This document shows, in pieces, positions 7,498-16,922 of a stretch of 64,000 nt of DNA. The notes beneath the pieces are model-generated. The model was not told the DNA's origin. It did not search any database and saw only the letters and a program-made list of their open reading frames with translations. The translations under genes were made by a program, and so were the position numbers. The stretch comes from an uncultured Erythrobacter sp. (lineage in GTDB: Bacteria > Pseudomonadota > Alphaproteobacteria > Sphingomonadales > Sphingomonadaceae): positions 1 through 64,000 of the forward strand of contig CANNCL010000003.1 in assembly GCA_947503155.1 (NCBI GenBank), written 5' to 3'. Each line of letters opens with the position of its first letter. The first letter of the stretch is position 1.

Positions 7498-9081
7498 ATG
7501 ACTAGACCTAAAGTACTCATCTCTGACAAGATGGACCCCAATGCCGCGCGTATTTTTGAAGAACGCGGATGCGATGTTGACGTGATCACCGGCGAAAATG
7601 CCGAAGAATTGACCGCGCGTATCGGCGAATATCACGGCCTCGCGATCCGCTCTTCGACAACAGTGACCCCTGCGATCCTAGACGCGGCGACCAACCTCAA
7701 AGTCATTGGCCGAGCGGGCATCGGTGTCGACAATGTCGATATCCCCTATGCATCGGGCAAAGGCGTGGTCGTGATGAACACGCCGTTCGGCAATTCGATC
7801 ACCACCGCAGAACACGCAATTGCGATGACGATGGCGGTCGCCCGGATGATCCCGGCGGCCAATGCGCGCACGCAAGCAGGCGAATGGCCCAAGAAGGATT
7901 TCATGGGCGTCGAGGTTACCGGCAAAACGGTTGGCCTGATCGGTGCGGGCAATATCGGTTCGATCTTCGCCAGCCGCGCTCAGGGGCTTAAGATGAAAGT
8001 GATCGCTTACGATCCTTTCCTCACCGAAGATCGCGCCGTGGAAATGGGCGTTGAAAAGGTCGATCTGGACACGCTGCTTTCGCGCGCCGATTTCGTCTCG
8101 CTCCACACGCCATTGACCGATCAGACACGCAATATTTTGAGCCGTGAACGGCTGGAAAACGCCAAACCCGGCATTCGTATCGTCAATTGCGCACGCGGCG
8201 GATTGATCGACGAAGCGGCGCTGAAAGACTGCCTCGAAAGCGGTCAGGTCGCAGGCGCGGCTTTGGACGTGTTTGCGCAGGAACCGGCGAAAGAAAACGC
8301 TCTGTTTGGCGCGCCGAACTTTATCTGCACGCCGCATCTTGGCGCTTCGACGACGGAAGCTCAGGTCAATGTCGCGTTGCAAGTCGCCGAACAAATGGCC
8401 GATTATCTGGTCAATGGCGGCGTTACCAATGCGCTGAACATGCCGTCTTTGAGCGCGGAAGAAGCGCCGAAGCTAAAGCCATATATGGCGCTGGCTGAAA
8501 AGCTCGGCTCGCTTGTGGGGCAACTCGCGCATGGCAATTTGACCAAGATCAGCATCGAACGCGAAGGCGCGGCATCGGAGCTGAATGGTAAGCCGATCAC
8601 TGGTGCGGTTCTGGCGGGCTTTATGCGCCGTTATTCCGACACGGTGAACATGGTCAATGCGCCGTATTTGGCGAAAGAACGGGGCCTAGAGGTTAGCGAA
8701 ATCCGCCAGAGCCGCGACGGGGCCTATAACACTTTGATCCGCGTTTCGGTGGAAACCGACCAAGGCACACGCTCAGTCGCGGGCACGTTGTTTGGCAAAG
8801 AAGAGCCGCGTTTGGTCGAGATTTTCGGCATTGGTATCGAGGCGGATCTCGACGGCCACATGCTCTATATCGTCAATGATGATAAGCCGGGCTTTATTGG
8901 CCGCATCGGTACTTTGCTCGGCAATCACGGGATCAATATCGGCACGTTCAACCTTGGCCGCCGCGATGCGGGCGGGGAAGCGGTGCTGCTGCTCTCGCTC
9001 GACGATGCGCCGGATGCCGATCTGGTGGCTGAGGCGGAAACGGTGGACGGCGTGAAGATGGTGAAGGCGCTTTCGTTTTGA
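7498..9081 (+). CDS. serA: D-3-phosphoglycerate dehydrogenase
   Basis: SerA catalyses the first committed step of serine synthesis, the NAD-dependent oxidation of 3-phosphoglycerate. The 527-residue protein is the long form. The catalytic and NAD domain carries GLIGAGNIGS near 147, the Arg in NCARGGLIDE near 230 and the His in CTPHLGAST near 280. An intervening allosteric substrate-binding (ASB) domain and a C-terminal ACT domain (about 455-527, LYIVNDDKPGFIGRIG) follow, the usual site of serine feedback control. I chose the ATG at 7498 after AAGGA. An upstream extension in the same frame would run from inside serC and is not credible. Confidence 0.96.
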   Translation: MTRPKVLISDKMDPNAARIFEERGCDVDVITGENAEELTARIGEYHGLAIRSSTTVTPAILDAATNLKVIGRAGIGVDNVDIPYASGKGVVVMNTPFGNSITTAEHAIAMTMAVARMIPAANARTQAGEWPKKDFMGVEVTGKTVGLIGAGNIGSIFASRAQGLKMKVIAYDPFLTEDRAVEMGVEKVDLDTLLSRADFVSLHTPLTDQTRNILSRERLENAKPGIRIVNCARGGLIDEAALKDCLESGQVAGAALDVFAQEPAKENALFGAPNFICTPHLGASTTEAQVNVALQVAEQMADYLVNGGVTNALNMPSLSAEEAPKLKPYMALAEKLGSLVGQLAHGNLTKISIEREGAASELNGKPITGAVLAGFMRRYSDTVNMVNAPYLAKERGLEVSEIRQSRDGAYNTLIRVSVETDQGTRSVAGTLFGKEEPRLVEIFGIGIEADLDGHMLYIVNDDKPGFIGRIGTLLGNHGINIGTFNLGRRDAGGEAVLLLSLDDAPDADLVAEAETVDGVKMVKALSF

Positions 9082-9084
9082 TCT

Positions 9085-9191
9085 CTCGCGGCTAGTCGGC
9101 TTCGCCGACGCCTCCGAGGGGGCGGCCTGACCGGCCGGCGGGCGGTCGCCCTTGCGGTTTGCTTTGCAACCCGTTGGGCGACCGCCGCTGG
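9085..9191 (+). repeat. Hairpin-forming interspersed repeat after serA
   Basis: GTCGGCTTCGCCGAC at 9096-9110 is a tight hairpin. GGCGGTCGCCC (9141-9151) and GGGCGACCGCC (9176-9186) are perfect complements around a 24-base loop. The core GGGCGGTCGCCCTTGCGGTT is shared with the copies at 1-174, 46447 and 54541. The region may also act as the serA terminator. Confidence 0.75.
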
Positions 9192-9237
9192 TGGTTGAGC
9201 TTGTCGCGGGTGTCATCTTATTCTAGCGGATTTCTAA

Positions 9238-10398
9238 ATGACCAAATCAACCGATCTCTTGCCAGCCGACCTTCTACCAGAGGGTCTCGAAGACCGCCTG
9301 CCAGCCTCTGCCGCGCGCATCACCGCTGCTATGCGGGCGTGCCTCGATGTGCTGGACGGGAATGGATATGACCGGGTGCGCCCGCCGGTGCTCGAATTTG
9401 AACGATCATTGAGCAGCCGTATGCAAGGCGCAGGCGGAGTGAATACGCAGCGTATGTTCCGGTTCGTTGATCCGGCCAGCCTGCGGACATTGGCGCTGCG
9501 CAGCGATATCACGCCGCAGATCGGGCGCATTGCCGCGACCAGTATGAAAGACGCCCCGCGCCCGCTTCGGCTGGCCTATTGCGGTGACACGGTCCTGATC
9601 AAAGCGAGCCAGCTTGATCCGGCGCGCGAGCGTTTGCAATTGGGCGGCGAGCTGATCGGGGCCGACACGGCCGCTGCGGCTAGCGAGATTGTGTGCGTGG
9701 CTATCGAAGCGCTCAAAGCAGCCGGGCTAACGGGCATTTCGGTCGATTTCACTCTGCCTGATCTGGTCGACACATTGACGGCTCAGGATCCCTCGATGGA
9801 ACCTGACACAATCGAGGCGATCCGGCGCGAGCTGGATACTAAGGATGCTGGCGGGCTGAAAGATGTCGGCGGAGAGGCGTATTTGCCGCTGCTCTATGCC
9901 GCCGGGCCGTTTGCCGATGCGCTGGCGAAACTGCGCGAATTGGATGCGGGCGGGGCGCTTGCCACACGGCTGGACGGGCTGGAGGCGATCGCGGCGCGTA
10001 TCGGTGCATTACCAGACGGGGATGGGCCAGATACCGGCGTGCGGATCACGCTGGACCCAGCAGAGCGGTATGGTTTTGAATATCAAAGCTGGTTCGGTTT
10101 TACCCTCTACGCAGCGGGAATTCGCGGTGCAGCGGGACGCGGCGGGACATATCAAATCGGCGGCAGCGAAGAGGCCGCGACCGGATTTACGCTCTATGTC
10201 GACCGGCTGGCAGAGGTTTCTAACGTCCCATCATTGCCGCGCTGGACGATCTACATCACCGCGGACCACGACCCTAAGATGGTGGCGGTCGCACGTCAGC
10301 AAGGGCACCGCATTATCGGGCAATTGGTCGATGGCGAAGATCCGGCTCAGTTCGGCTGCACGCACATTATGCGCGGCGCCGACGTGACGAAGCTTTAG
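9238..10398 (+). CDS. hisZ: ATP phosphoribosyltransferase regulatory subunit HisZ
   Basis: HisZ is a catalytically inactive paralogue of histidyl-tRNA synthetase. It forms an octameric complex with the short HisG and makes it responsive to histidine. The 386-residue protein has the class-II synthetase core: LPEGLEDRLP near the start, motif-2-like TLALRSDITPQIGR near 80-95, and the later GGTYQIGG strand. It lacks the C-terminal anticodon-binding domain. No hisG is in this window, so its partner must lie elsewhere. Gene order towards purA is typical of sphingomonads, although here two unrelated genes intervene. Confidence 0.88.
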   Translation: MTKSTDLLPADLLPEGLEDRLPASAARITAAMRACLDVLDGNGYDRVRPPVLEFERSLSSRMQGAGGVNTQRMFRFVDPASLRTLALRSDITPQIGRIAATSMKDAPRPLRLAYCGDTVLIKASQLDPARERLQLGGELIGADTAAAASEIVCVAIEALKAAGLTGISVDFTLPDLVDTLTAQDPSMEPDTIEAIRRELDTKDAGGLKDVGGEAYLPLLYAAGPFADALAKLRELDAGGALATRLDGLEAIAARIGALPDGDGPDTGVRITLDPAERYGFEYQSWFGFTLYAAGIRGAAGRGGTYQIGGSEEAATGFTLYVDRLAEVSNVPSLPRWTIYITADHDPKMVAVARQQGHRIIGQLVDGEDPAQFGCTHIMRGADVTKL

Positions 10399-11321
10399 CG
10401 CAGCACTTTTTCTAGAAACGCATCCAAAATCTCGGTTTGCGCCGCGCCGGCATCGGTGCCGATCTCGCGGTTGAGACGGCCATGATTGGTGCCAGCAATC
10501 GGCACCGCCGCGGCCTCTACGCCTGCGGTTTCTAACGCAGTGACAAGCATTTCGGCTTGAACCTGCGCGCGTTCGCGTTCGTCTACATAAAGCGCCAGCC
10601 AATTGGGGGCATCCGCGCCGCCAATATGGGTGATGGGCGATAATGCCGCATGGCGAGCGGCATCGCTGCCAAAGACGTTGTTATACAGCTGCCAGCTGCG
10701 CGGATTGGCGCTCTCAACACTGGCGGCGATATCATAAGCGCCGCTGTCGAGCAGGATCACGCCCCGGACCGCGTCAAACGCATCGCCGGCATAGGACGGA
10801 TCGCTCGCCAGCAATGCCGCCAGATGCGCGCCGGAACTGTGGCCGATTATGGCGATCCGGTCTGGATCGAACCCAATCGCGCCCGCTTGTCCGCGCAAAG
10901 CGGCGATGGCGGCGCCAATATCGGCGGCTTGTTGTTCCACCGGAGCATTTGGCAAAATGCGGTATCCGGCAGAGGCGAAGTAATAGCCCGCAGCGCCAAA
11001 ATGCGCAGGCTTTGCGCCAACCGATCTGTGGCTGCCCATCGACCAGCCGCCGCCATGGATAAACAGCACCAGCGGCTGCGCCTCCACGGCATCGGCAGGT
11101 TCGTAAACGTCAATCTGTTGGCGCAAATCATCGCCGTAAATGACCGTGCGCGTGACCCGCGCGGCGGCTTGATAAGGGCGCGAGGGGCGCTCTGCCGGGC
11201 TAAACGCGTCCTCTTGTTGCTGTGCAAAGACAGGAGCGGCGACCAAACTGGCGGCGATGCCCAACCCGCTCAGCCGCAATGCGGCCGCATCAAAAGCGCG
11301 GAATCGAATTTTTGACACCAT
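10395..11321 (-). CDS. Secreted alpha/beta hydrolase (BD-FAE/carboxylesterase type)
   Basis: This 308-residue protein has a Sec signal peptide (about residues 1-32) ending in PVFA|Q. The hydrolase core has the oxyanion motif HGGGW, the nucleophile in GHSSGAH, an Asp candidate in the second half and the catalytic His in TNHGR. This fits esterases of the HSL/BD-FAE group acting in the periplasm; the substrate is unknown. Start: ATG-ATG-GTG follow GAGAGGAG, and I take the second ATG (11321) for its spacing. The 3' end overlaps the hisZ stop by 4 bases, convergently. Confidence 0.82.
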   Translation of the reverse strand: MVSKIRFRAFDAAALRLSGLGIAASLVAAPVFAQQQEDAFSPAERPSRPYQAAARVTRTVIYGDDLRQQIDVYEPADAVEAQPLVLFIHGGGWSMGSHRSVGAKPAHFGAAGYYFASAGYRILPNAPVEQQAADIGAAIAALRGQAGAIGFDPDRIAIIGHSSGAHLAALLASDPSYAGDAFDAVRGVILLDSGAYDIAASVESANPRSWQLYNNVFGSDAARHAALSPITHIGGADAPNWLALYVDERERAQVQAEMLVTALETAGVEAAAVPIAGTNHGRLNREIGTDAGAAQTEILDAFLEKVLR

Positions 11322-11447
11322 CATTACTCCTCTCATGAACCCCGCAGGGCGCACCTGTCTATTGCCGCACAATCAAGCTGTCATTCATTTGCAAAACCCT
11401 ATAGCTTTTGAACAATAACCGAATGATCTTTCTTTGCGGGGGCGTAC

Positions 11448-13502
11448 ATGAACACTATCCGAGCATCACTTTTGGCCTGTGCAGGTTGTCTTGCCATTAC
11501 CGCGGCCAGCGCCAGCGCGAGCGTTGATGAATATTCAGTTGGCGCCAATTCTTCGCTTCGGATCAATTTGGTCGTGTGCTCGGCAGAAACGCAGCTTGCA
11601 GTGCAAGGCAATGGCGGGACTGATCTCGATTTCATCGTCACCAATCCGTCAGGCACTCCGGTTCATTCCGATCAGGGCATCGACGATTACCTCAGCGTGG
11701 TGCTGGACAAAAACGGCGGCGATTGCGCCACGTTCGGTCTGGCGGTCTCTAACCTGGGCGAAGAAAGCAACACGTTCCAAGTCGTGCTCGAACCGATCAA
11801 CGAAGCATCCACGCGGGTCGAGAAATATATTATCGGCCCCAGCGCGACAGAGACGGTCAATTTCAAAGCCTGCGGAACCTCGGCTCAACTGATCGCGCGC
11901 GGCGACGGCGACACTGATCTCGATTTCATCGTGCGCAATTCCGATGGCGGCGTGGTGCATGAAGATGTCGCATTGGAGGATGAGACCACCGCTACGCTTG
12001 CGGGGCTACTGTCCGATTGCGAAACCTTTGAGATGGAAGTCAGCAACCTTGGCGCAGTGTATAATGCGTTGATGGTGGTGGTTGCGCCCGAAGGGGCCAG
12101 TGATGTGGCCTTCACCGGAACCGCGCCCTCCACCAGCCTTGTCTCCGGCCTGACCGGCATATCCACCATCGCCGAAACAGAAGGCGCGGGTGAGTACCGG
12201 GCGGATGCCAATTCCTCGATCACGGTCAATTTGCCGGTTTGCGGGGTCAACCGCCTCGAAATTCGCGGCGACGGCGACACTGATCTCGATTTCACGGTCA
12301 ATGACAGCACTGGCAACACGGTGCATTCCGATTTTGACTTGTCAGACGTGACCTTTGCGACGCTCACTCCGTCACTACAGGAATGCGAAACATTCACCGT
12401 CGATGTCAGCAATCTGGGCGATGTCTATAACGTCTTTTCTATCGCGCTGACGGATGAGAATGATCTGGGCGGCGTGTCGGGCGCGGGCGAATACCGGATC
12501 AATGCGACCTCTTCGTCAAAGGTTATGATGCGGGTTTGCGAATCCACCATGGTCTATGCGCGCGGGGACGGGGACACCGATCTCGATTTCGATATCACCG
12601 ATGGTTCGGGCAATTCGGTGCATTCCGATTATGATCTGACCGATCAGACCGAATTCACGCTTGATCCCGGCGGAGCTTGCACCGATTTTCAGATGAGCAT
12701 TAGCAATCTGGGCGATGTCTATAATGTCCTGACCGTCGCCTTTGACGAAGAGCCCGACATTGCGCGCAGCAGCGAACCTGCTGGCGGAGCGCGCGCGGCG
12801 ATGGAGCGGCCGATGATCGCGACAGTGCCAAGGCCAAACATCGAAAACAGCACCGTCATCGGCACTGGCCCCGGTGAATATCGCGCGCCTGCAAACGAAA
12901 TTGTGGTGGTAAGCTTGCCCGTCTGTGACCGCACCTTCCTTTCGGTAGAGGGGGACGGGGACACTGATCTTGATTATCAAGTCATCTCGGATGACGGCAC
13001 GGTTGTGCATTCGGATTACGATTTGACCGATGTGACCTACACATCGCTCAGCCCAAGCGGCGGGTGCGAGACATTTTCTCTGACCATCGAAAATCTTGGC
13101 GGCGTCTATAACGTCTTCACCGTTGGATATAATGGCGGCGTCGCAGTCTCTGATGCAGCGGCTGGCGCAGAAGCGGCTGCGGATGCCGCAATAGTCGGCA
13201 CTTCGATCAGCGTTCCCGAAGACACGATCAGCCGCGATGGCAACAACCGCAATATCGCCGTGCTGAACCGCACAGGAGAGGCGCTGAATTTCATCTATTG
13301 GACCAATTCGGCAACCCTGGGTTGGGGCGAAGACAAGCTGGGTGACAGTTCCGTCCTTGCCGCGGGTCAGCAATGGAATGTCTATGGCGGTGACGGGTCC
13401 GATGCGTGTCTGTTCGATTTCCGGGCGATCACGCAAAGCGGACGTGAGATTGCGTATCGGCAGATCAATGTCTGCGAAGTGACCAGTGTATCGTTTGAAT
13501 AG
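11448..13502 (+). CDS. Secreted protein with five PPC-like repeats, function unknown
   Basis: This 684-residue protein has a signal peptide (1-25) cut near SASA. Five repeats of roughly 100-125 residues start near residues 26, 124, 246, 345 and 474. Each carries an N-terminal EY strand, a VC cysteine, the acidic motif GDGDTDLDF (GNGGTDLDF in repeat 1), a VHSD-type turn, a second cysteine in a CETF-like segment, and NLG-VYN near its end. The two cysteines per repeat probably form a disulfide. The pattern resembles the beta-sandwich of pre-peptidase C-terminal domains. Residues 599-684 form a different C-terminal domain with FIYWTNS and two cysteines. No protease or other catalytic domain is evident. 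A hairpin terminator follows at 13572. Confidence 0.75.
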   Translation: MNTIRASLLACAGCLAITAASASASVDEYSVGANSSLRINLVVCSAETQLAVQGNGGTDLDFIVTNPSGTPVHSDQGIDDYLSVVLDKNGGDCATFGLAVSNLGEESNTFQVVLEPINEASTRVEKYIIGPSATETVNFKACGTSAQLIARGDGDTDLDFIVRNSDGGVVHEDVALEDETTATLAGLLSDCETFEMEVSNLGAVYNALMVVVAPEGASDVAFTGTAPSTSLVSGLTGISTIAETEGAGEYRADANSSITVNLPVCGVNRLEIRGDGDTDLDFTVNDSTGNTVHSDFDLSDVTFATLTPSLQECETFTVDVSNLGDVYNVFSIALTDENDLGGVSGAGEYRINATSSSKVMMRVCESTMVYARGDGDTDLDFDITDGSGNSVHSDYDLTDQTEFTLDPGGACTDFQMSISNLGDVYNVLTVAFDEEPDIARSSEPAGGARAAMERPMIATVPRPNIENSTVIGTGPGEYRAPANEIVVVSLPVCDRTFLSVEGDGDTDLDYQVISDDGTVVHSDYDLTDVTYTSLSPSGGCETFSLTIENLGGVYNVFTVGYNGGVAVSDAAAGAEAAADAAIVGTSISVPEDTISRDGNNRNIAVLNRTGEALNFIYWTNSATLGWGEDKLGDSSVLAAGQQWNVYGGDGSDACLFDFRAITQSGREIAYRQINVCEVTSVSFE

Positions 13503-13875
13503 GCCTATCGTTTGAACAAAGCGGGCGATGCCATCACGTCTTTCGCTTTCCTACACGGCCCCGATTGGGCAGGGCGGCGCAATGATATTTGCCGCCCGTT
13601 TTGCAGCCGATTTTATACGCGTTGATGGCGCGCCGCATTCGCGGTGAGATGGGCCGCGTAATGCGATGCGTTTTCGCGCAATTCGTAAGTTGACACATGG
13701 ATCGGGCGATTTGCCAAAAAGATGCTTAGTTTCAAAAGTTTGGACGAATCGGCTTTTTTCTAAACACCCCCTATACACTGTCACAGCAGACACCCGCTTG
13801 CCCTTGGCCGCGCTAGGCCCTAGGCCCGCGCCGTTTGGGCCGTCCAATCATCCACCGCGAATGGAACAGTAAAGC
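13503..13875. other. Intergenic region before purA
   Basis: Apart from the terminator at 13572-13602, this gap shows no convincing gene. One 68-codon open frame (13666-13872) has no ribosome site and unremarkable composition, so I do not call it. The stretch at about 13720-13790 is AT-richer and probably holds the purA promoter, but no clear -35/-10 pair can be assigned. Confidence 0.6.
13572..13602 (+). terminator. Rho-independent terminator after the repeat-protein gene
   Basis: GGGCGGC (13572-13578) pairs with GCCGCCC (13591-13597). The stem is followed by GTTTTGC. It sits about 70 bases after the stop of the five-repeat protein gene. Confidence 0.65.
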
Positions 13876-15165
13876 ATGGCAAATGTCACCGTAATCGGCG
13901 CTCAATGGGGCGATGAGGGTAAAGGCAAGATCGTCGACTGGCTCGCCAGCCGAGCCGACGTCGTCGTCCGCTTTCAAGGCGGCCATAATGCTGGGCACAC
14001 TCTGGTGATTGACGGCAATGTCTTTAAGCTCAGCCTGCTGCCATCGGGCATTGTGTCTGGCACGATGAGCATGATCGGAAACGGCGTTGTGCTCGATCCG
14101 TGGGCGCTGAAAAGCGAAGTGGAAAAACTCGAAGGGCAAGGCGTCGCGATCAATGATGACAACCTTGCCGTGGCGGATAATTGCCCGCTGATCCTGCCGC
14201 TGCACCGCGATTTGGACGGGTTGCGCGAAACCGCCGCAGGTAAAGGCAAGATCGGCACAACCGGACGCGGCATTGGCCCTGCTTACGAAGACAAGGTTGG
14301 CCGCCGCGCGATCCGCGTTTGCGATCTGGCGCATCTCGATAGTCTTGAGCCGCAGCTCGACCGTCTATGCGCGCATCACGATGCCTTGCTTGCCGGGTTC
14401 GATCAGCCGCCCGTGGACCGCGAAGCTTTGCTCGCTGAACTGCGCGAGATTGCGCCATTCGTGCTGCGGTTTGCGCAGCCAGTGTGGAAGCGTTTGAAGA
14501 AGGTCCGCAAGGCCGGGGCCAAAATCCTGTTTGAGGGTGCTCAGGGCGTGCTCCTCGATGTTGATCACGGCACCTATCCCTTCGTCACCAGCTCCAATGT
14601 CGTCAGCGGCACGGCCTCCTCCGGCTCAGGCCTTGGCCCGAATGCCACCGGCTATGTGCTGGGCATCGTAAAAGCATACACGACCCGCGTCGGCAGCGGA
14701 CCGTTCCCAACCGAGCTTGATGACGAGATCGGTCAGACATTGGGCGAAAAAGGTCACGAATTTGGCGTGGTCACCGGGCGCAAACGCCGGGTTGGCTGGT
14801 TCGATGCGGTGATCGTGCGTCAAACATGTTCGATATCCGGTGTGACCGGCATCGCATTGACGAAAATCGACGTGCTGGACGGGTTTGAAACGGTGAAGAT
14901 CTGCACCGGATACCGGCTCCACGGCAATGTCTATGACTATCTGCCCAGCCATTCCGCCGATCAGGCATCGGTGGAGCCTATCTACGAAGAAATGGAAGGG
15001 TGGAGCGAAAGCACCGCCGGCGCGCGCAGCTATGCTGATTTGCCCGCCAATGCGATCAAATACATCCAACGCATTCAAGAACTGATCGAATGCCCGGTCG
15101 CGCTGGTATCAACCAGCCCAGAACGCGACGATACGATCCTTATGAAAGACCCGTTTGAGGATTAG
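13876..15165 (+). CDS. purA: Adenylosuccinate synthase
   Basis: PurA joins IMP and aspartate using GTP, the first committed step from IMP to AMP. The 429-residue length is standard. The P-loop GDEGKGKI lies at residues 12-19 and the catalytic GHNAGHT near 38-44. The IMP-binding [14 protein letters not shown] is near 127-140, and the GTP-binding TKID motif lies in the last third. The start at 13876 matches the usual family N-terminus ([13 protein letters not shown]). Confidence 0.97.
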   Translation: MANVTVIGAQWGDEGKGKIVDWLASRADVVVRFQGGHNAGHTLVIDGNVFKLSLLPSGIVSGTMSMIGNGVVLDPWALKSEVEKLEGQGVAINDDNLAVADNCPLILPLHRDLDGLRETAAGKGKIGTTGRGIGPAYEDKVGRRAIRVCDLAHLDSLEPQLDRLCAHHDALLAGFDQPPVDREALLAELREIAPFVLRFAQPVWKRLKKVRKAGAKILFEGAQGVLLDVDHGTYPFVTSSNVVSGTASSGSGLGPNATGYVLGIVKAYTTRVGSGPFPTELDDEIGQTLGEKGHEFGVVTGRKRRVGWFDAVIVRQTCSISGVTGIALTKIDVLDGFETVKICTGYRLHGNVYDYLPSHSADQASVEPIYEEMEGWSESTAGARSYADLPANAIKYIQRIQELIECPVALVSTSPERDDTILMKDPFED

Positions 15166-15240
15166 GCGAATCCTTACATGGGACATGCGGTAAGGTGCGG
15201 AATTGCGAGGGAGCGCGGCGCGCGGTAAAAGGCCGGAGAT

Positions 15241-15834
15241 ATGAGAGCAATCGCTGCCCTATTTCTGGCCTTGATACTGGCCTCTTGCGCCGGACCACAG
15301 CGGATCGCGGGCGCTGATACTGGCGCGGGCGCCGCTGCAAATTCGCCCTTTCCTACAGCGCTGCCGCCGCGTTATGCCGCGCGTTCCATTCCGCGTGATA
15401 CGCTTACGGGACAGCCGCTGATTGCCGATTACCTCGTGATCGACAAATCGGAACGTTTGCTCATCGTCTATCAAAATGGCCGCCCGGTGCGCGCCTATCG
15501 CGGCCTGCAATTTGGTGATGCTCCTACGGGGCACAAACGCTTTCAGGGGGACGAACGCACGCCGGAAGGCATCTATACTATCGACACCCGCAACCCGCGC
15601 AGTTCGTACCATCTGTCCTTGCGCATTTCCTATCCCAACCGCAGCGACCGCGCCTTTGCGGGCCAATATGGCCGTTCCCCCGGCGGCGATATCTTCATCC
15701 ACGGGCAACCCACCGGACGCCCCGGCAGGATGCGCGGCGATTGGACCGATGGCTGCGTTGCGCTCACCAATGCGGAAATTGAAGAATTGTGGCAGATTGT
15801 ACCCGACGGGACGCCGATTGAGATCAGGCCTTAA
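15241..15834 (+). CDS. L,D-transpeptidase (YkuD) lipoprotein
   Basis: This 197-residue protein has a lipoprotein signal with lipobox LASC at residues 14-17, so it should be membrane-anchored facing the periplasm. The YkuD domain (about 62-196) contains the catalytic His in IHGQ (near 154) and the nucleophilic Cys in TDGCVAL (Cys172). The family forms 3-3 crosslinks in peptidoglycan or attaches proteins to it. GGAGAT precedes the ATG. The gene overlaps the convergent DUF6768-like gene by four bases. Confidence 0.9.
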   Translation: MRAIAALFLALILASCAGPQRIAGADTGAGAAANSPFPTALPPRYAARSIPRDTLTGQPLIADYLVIDKSERLLIVYQNGRPVRAYRGLQFGDAPTGHKRFQGDERTPEGIYTIDTRNPRSSYHLSLRISYPNRSDRAFAGQYGRSPGGDIFIHGQPTGRPGRMRGDWTDGCVALTNAEIEELWQIVPDGTPIEIRP

Positions 15835-16205
15835 TCCTGTTTCTCGGCCAGCAACGCGACCTGAACCTGCAACCGTTTCACTTCGCTAAGCACGGCCAGC
15901 ATGTTCATCCGGGCAAACATCCACTCTTTCAAGAACCCCTGCATGATAAGCAACGCCAAACACGTCATCCCCCAGCCTATCATCGCGTCACCGCCCGGCG
16001 CGGTCATGGCGCGATAGAAACTGTAGGCAAGCGCGACCCCGATAATGACCGCGATCGCAAAGCTGAATTTTGCCCACCCGCCAAGCGGCCCTTTCCAACT
16101 GTCGCCCAGCTGCCGGAACATGCCGCGATCAGTTTCGAGGCTGGTGAGGAAAGCGTGATCATCATGGTCGAGCGCAGAGCTAATCCGTTCATCGTGATTG
16201 TTCAT
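15831..16205 (-). CDS. Small membrane protein, partner of the ECF sigma factor (DUF6768-like)
   Basis: This 124-residue protein has a soluble N-terminal 45 residues (with DHDDHAFLTSL) and two membrane helices at about 49-66 and 75-92. A C-terminal helix ends in an amphipathic Leu/Val heptad pattern, KRLQVQVALLAE. Its start codon overlaps the sigma factor stop (ATGA), so the two are translated together. Sigma factors in this position often have a membrane partner that restrains them, so this may be an anti-sigma factor. No classical zinc anti-sigma (ZAS) motif is present. Confidence 0.7.
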   Translation of the reverse strand: MNNHDERISSALDHDDHAFLTSLETDRGMFRQLGDSWKGPLGGWAKFSFAIAVIIGVALAYSFYRAMTAPGGDAMIGWGMTCLALLIMQGFLKEWMFARMNMLAVLSEVKRLQVQVALLAEKQD

Positions 16206-16792
16206 TTGAGGTCTCCTAAACCATTGGGACTGAGCGCCGCTTTCAATTTGCGGCGGGCGTGAAAAAGGCGGCTCTTGGCGGTGCCTTCTGGGATGGATTG
16301 AACCTCGGCAATTTCGCGCAAGGTCAATCCTTCGGCAAAGTGTAGGTGAGCTGCGAGGCGCTGATCTGGCGGCAATGCTGCGAATGCCTGATTGATCGCC
16401 GCGCTCTCGGTTTGCGGCGCCTGCAACGGTTCCTCAGGCTCTAAGGCTCTTTGAGCCGCAGCGCCGCGTTCGCGCACCACTTTGCGCAAATGATCGGCGC
16501 CGCGGCGGTGCAATACGGCAAAGGCATAGCTGCGAAACCGCGACGGATCGCGCAGGCCCTTAATGCCCTTCCAAATCGCCAACCAGCATTCTTGTGCCAG
16601 ATCGCGCGCGGCATCATTGCCGCCCGGATCGCCGCCGCAATACCGCCGCGCGGCCCGGATCAGGCGGACATTCCAGCGCTCATATAGCCGTTCCAAAGCT
16701 CGCCGATCCCCGCGCTGAGCCATCACGACGAGCAATTCATCGAACAATTCGCCAGAGGCCGGTGTCAGATCAAGGCGAGGTGATTTTGTCAT
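16202..16792 (-). CDS. ECF-type RNA polymerase sigma factor
   Basis: This 196-residue protein has sigma region 2 (about 20-95), with DLAQECWLAIWKG and FRSYAFAVLHRRGADHLRK as the -10 binding part. Region 4 (about 130-185) carries LREIAEVQSIPEGTAKSRLF as the -35 helix-turn-helix. Length and the absence of region 3 fit the ECF group. It is the first gene of a two-gene operon with the DUF6768-like membrane protein. No binding site for itself is obvious in the 130-base gap to the divergent regulator gene. Confidence 0.9.
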   Translation of the reverse strand: MTKSPRLDLTPASGELFDELLVVMAQRGDRRALERLYERWNVRLIRAARRYCGGDPGGNDAARDLAQECWLAIWKGIKGLRDPSRFRSYAFAVLHRRGADHLRKVVRERGAAAQRALEPEEPLQAPQTESAAINQAFAALPPDQRLAAHLHFAEGLTLREIAEVQSIPEGTAKSRLFHARRKLKAALSPNGLGDLK

Positions 16793-16885
16793 TCACAAAG
16801 GTAGTCGCCTGAAACGCCAAATAAGTTCAATTTCTGCGGTGGAAAATCACTCGATAGTGTAGAAATCTTGACTTGATCCGTATTT

Positions 16886-16900
16886 GTTCTACTCTCGTTC
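16886..16900 (+). promoter_or_regulatory. LexA box GTTC-N7-GTTC
   Basis: GTTC at 16886-16889 and GTTC at 16897-16900 are separated by exactly seven bases. This is the direct-repeat operator used by alphaproteobacterial LexA. It ends 22 bases before the ATG at 16923, where a repressor would block the promoter. A second perfect copy is at 29287-29301, before rmuC. Confidence 0.6.
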
Positions 16901-16922
16901 TATTTTTACAGGAGGCGATTCG

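Noticed and set aside
13666..13872. 68-codon frame before purA
   Set aside because: No ribosome site, no recognisable motif and a composition like random GC-rich DNA.
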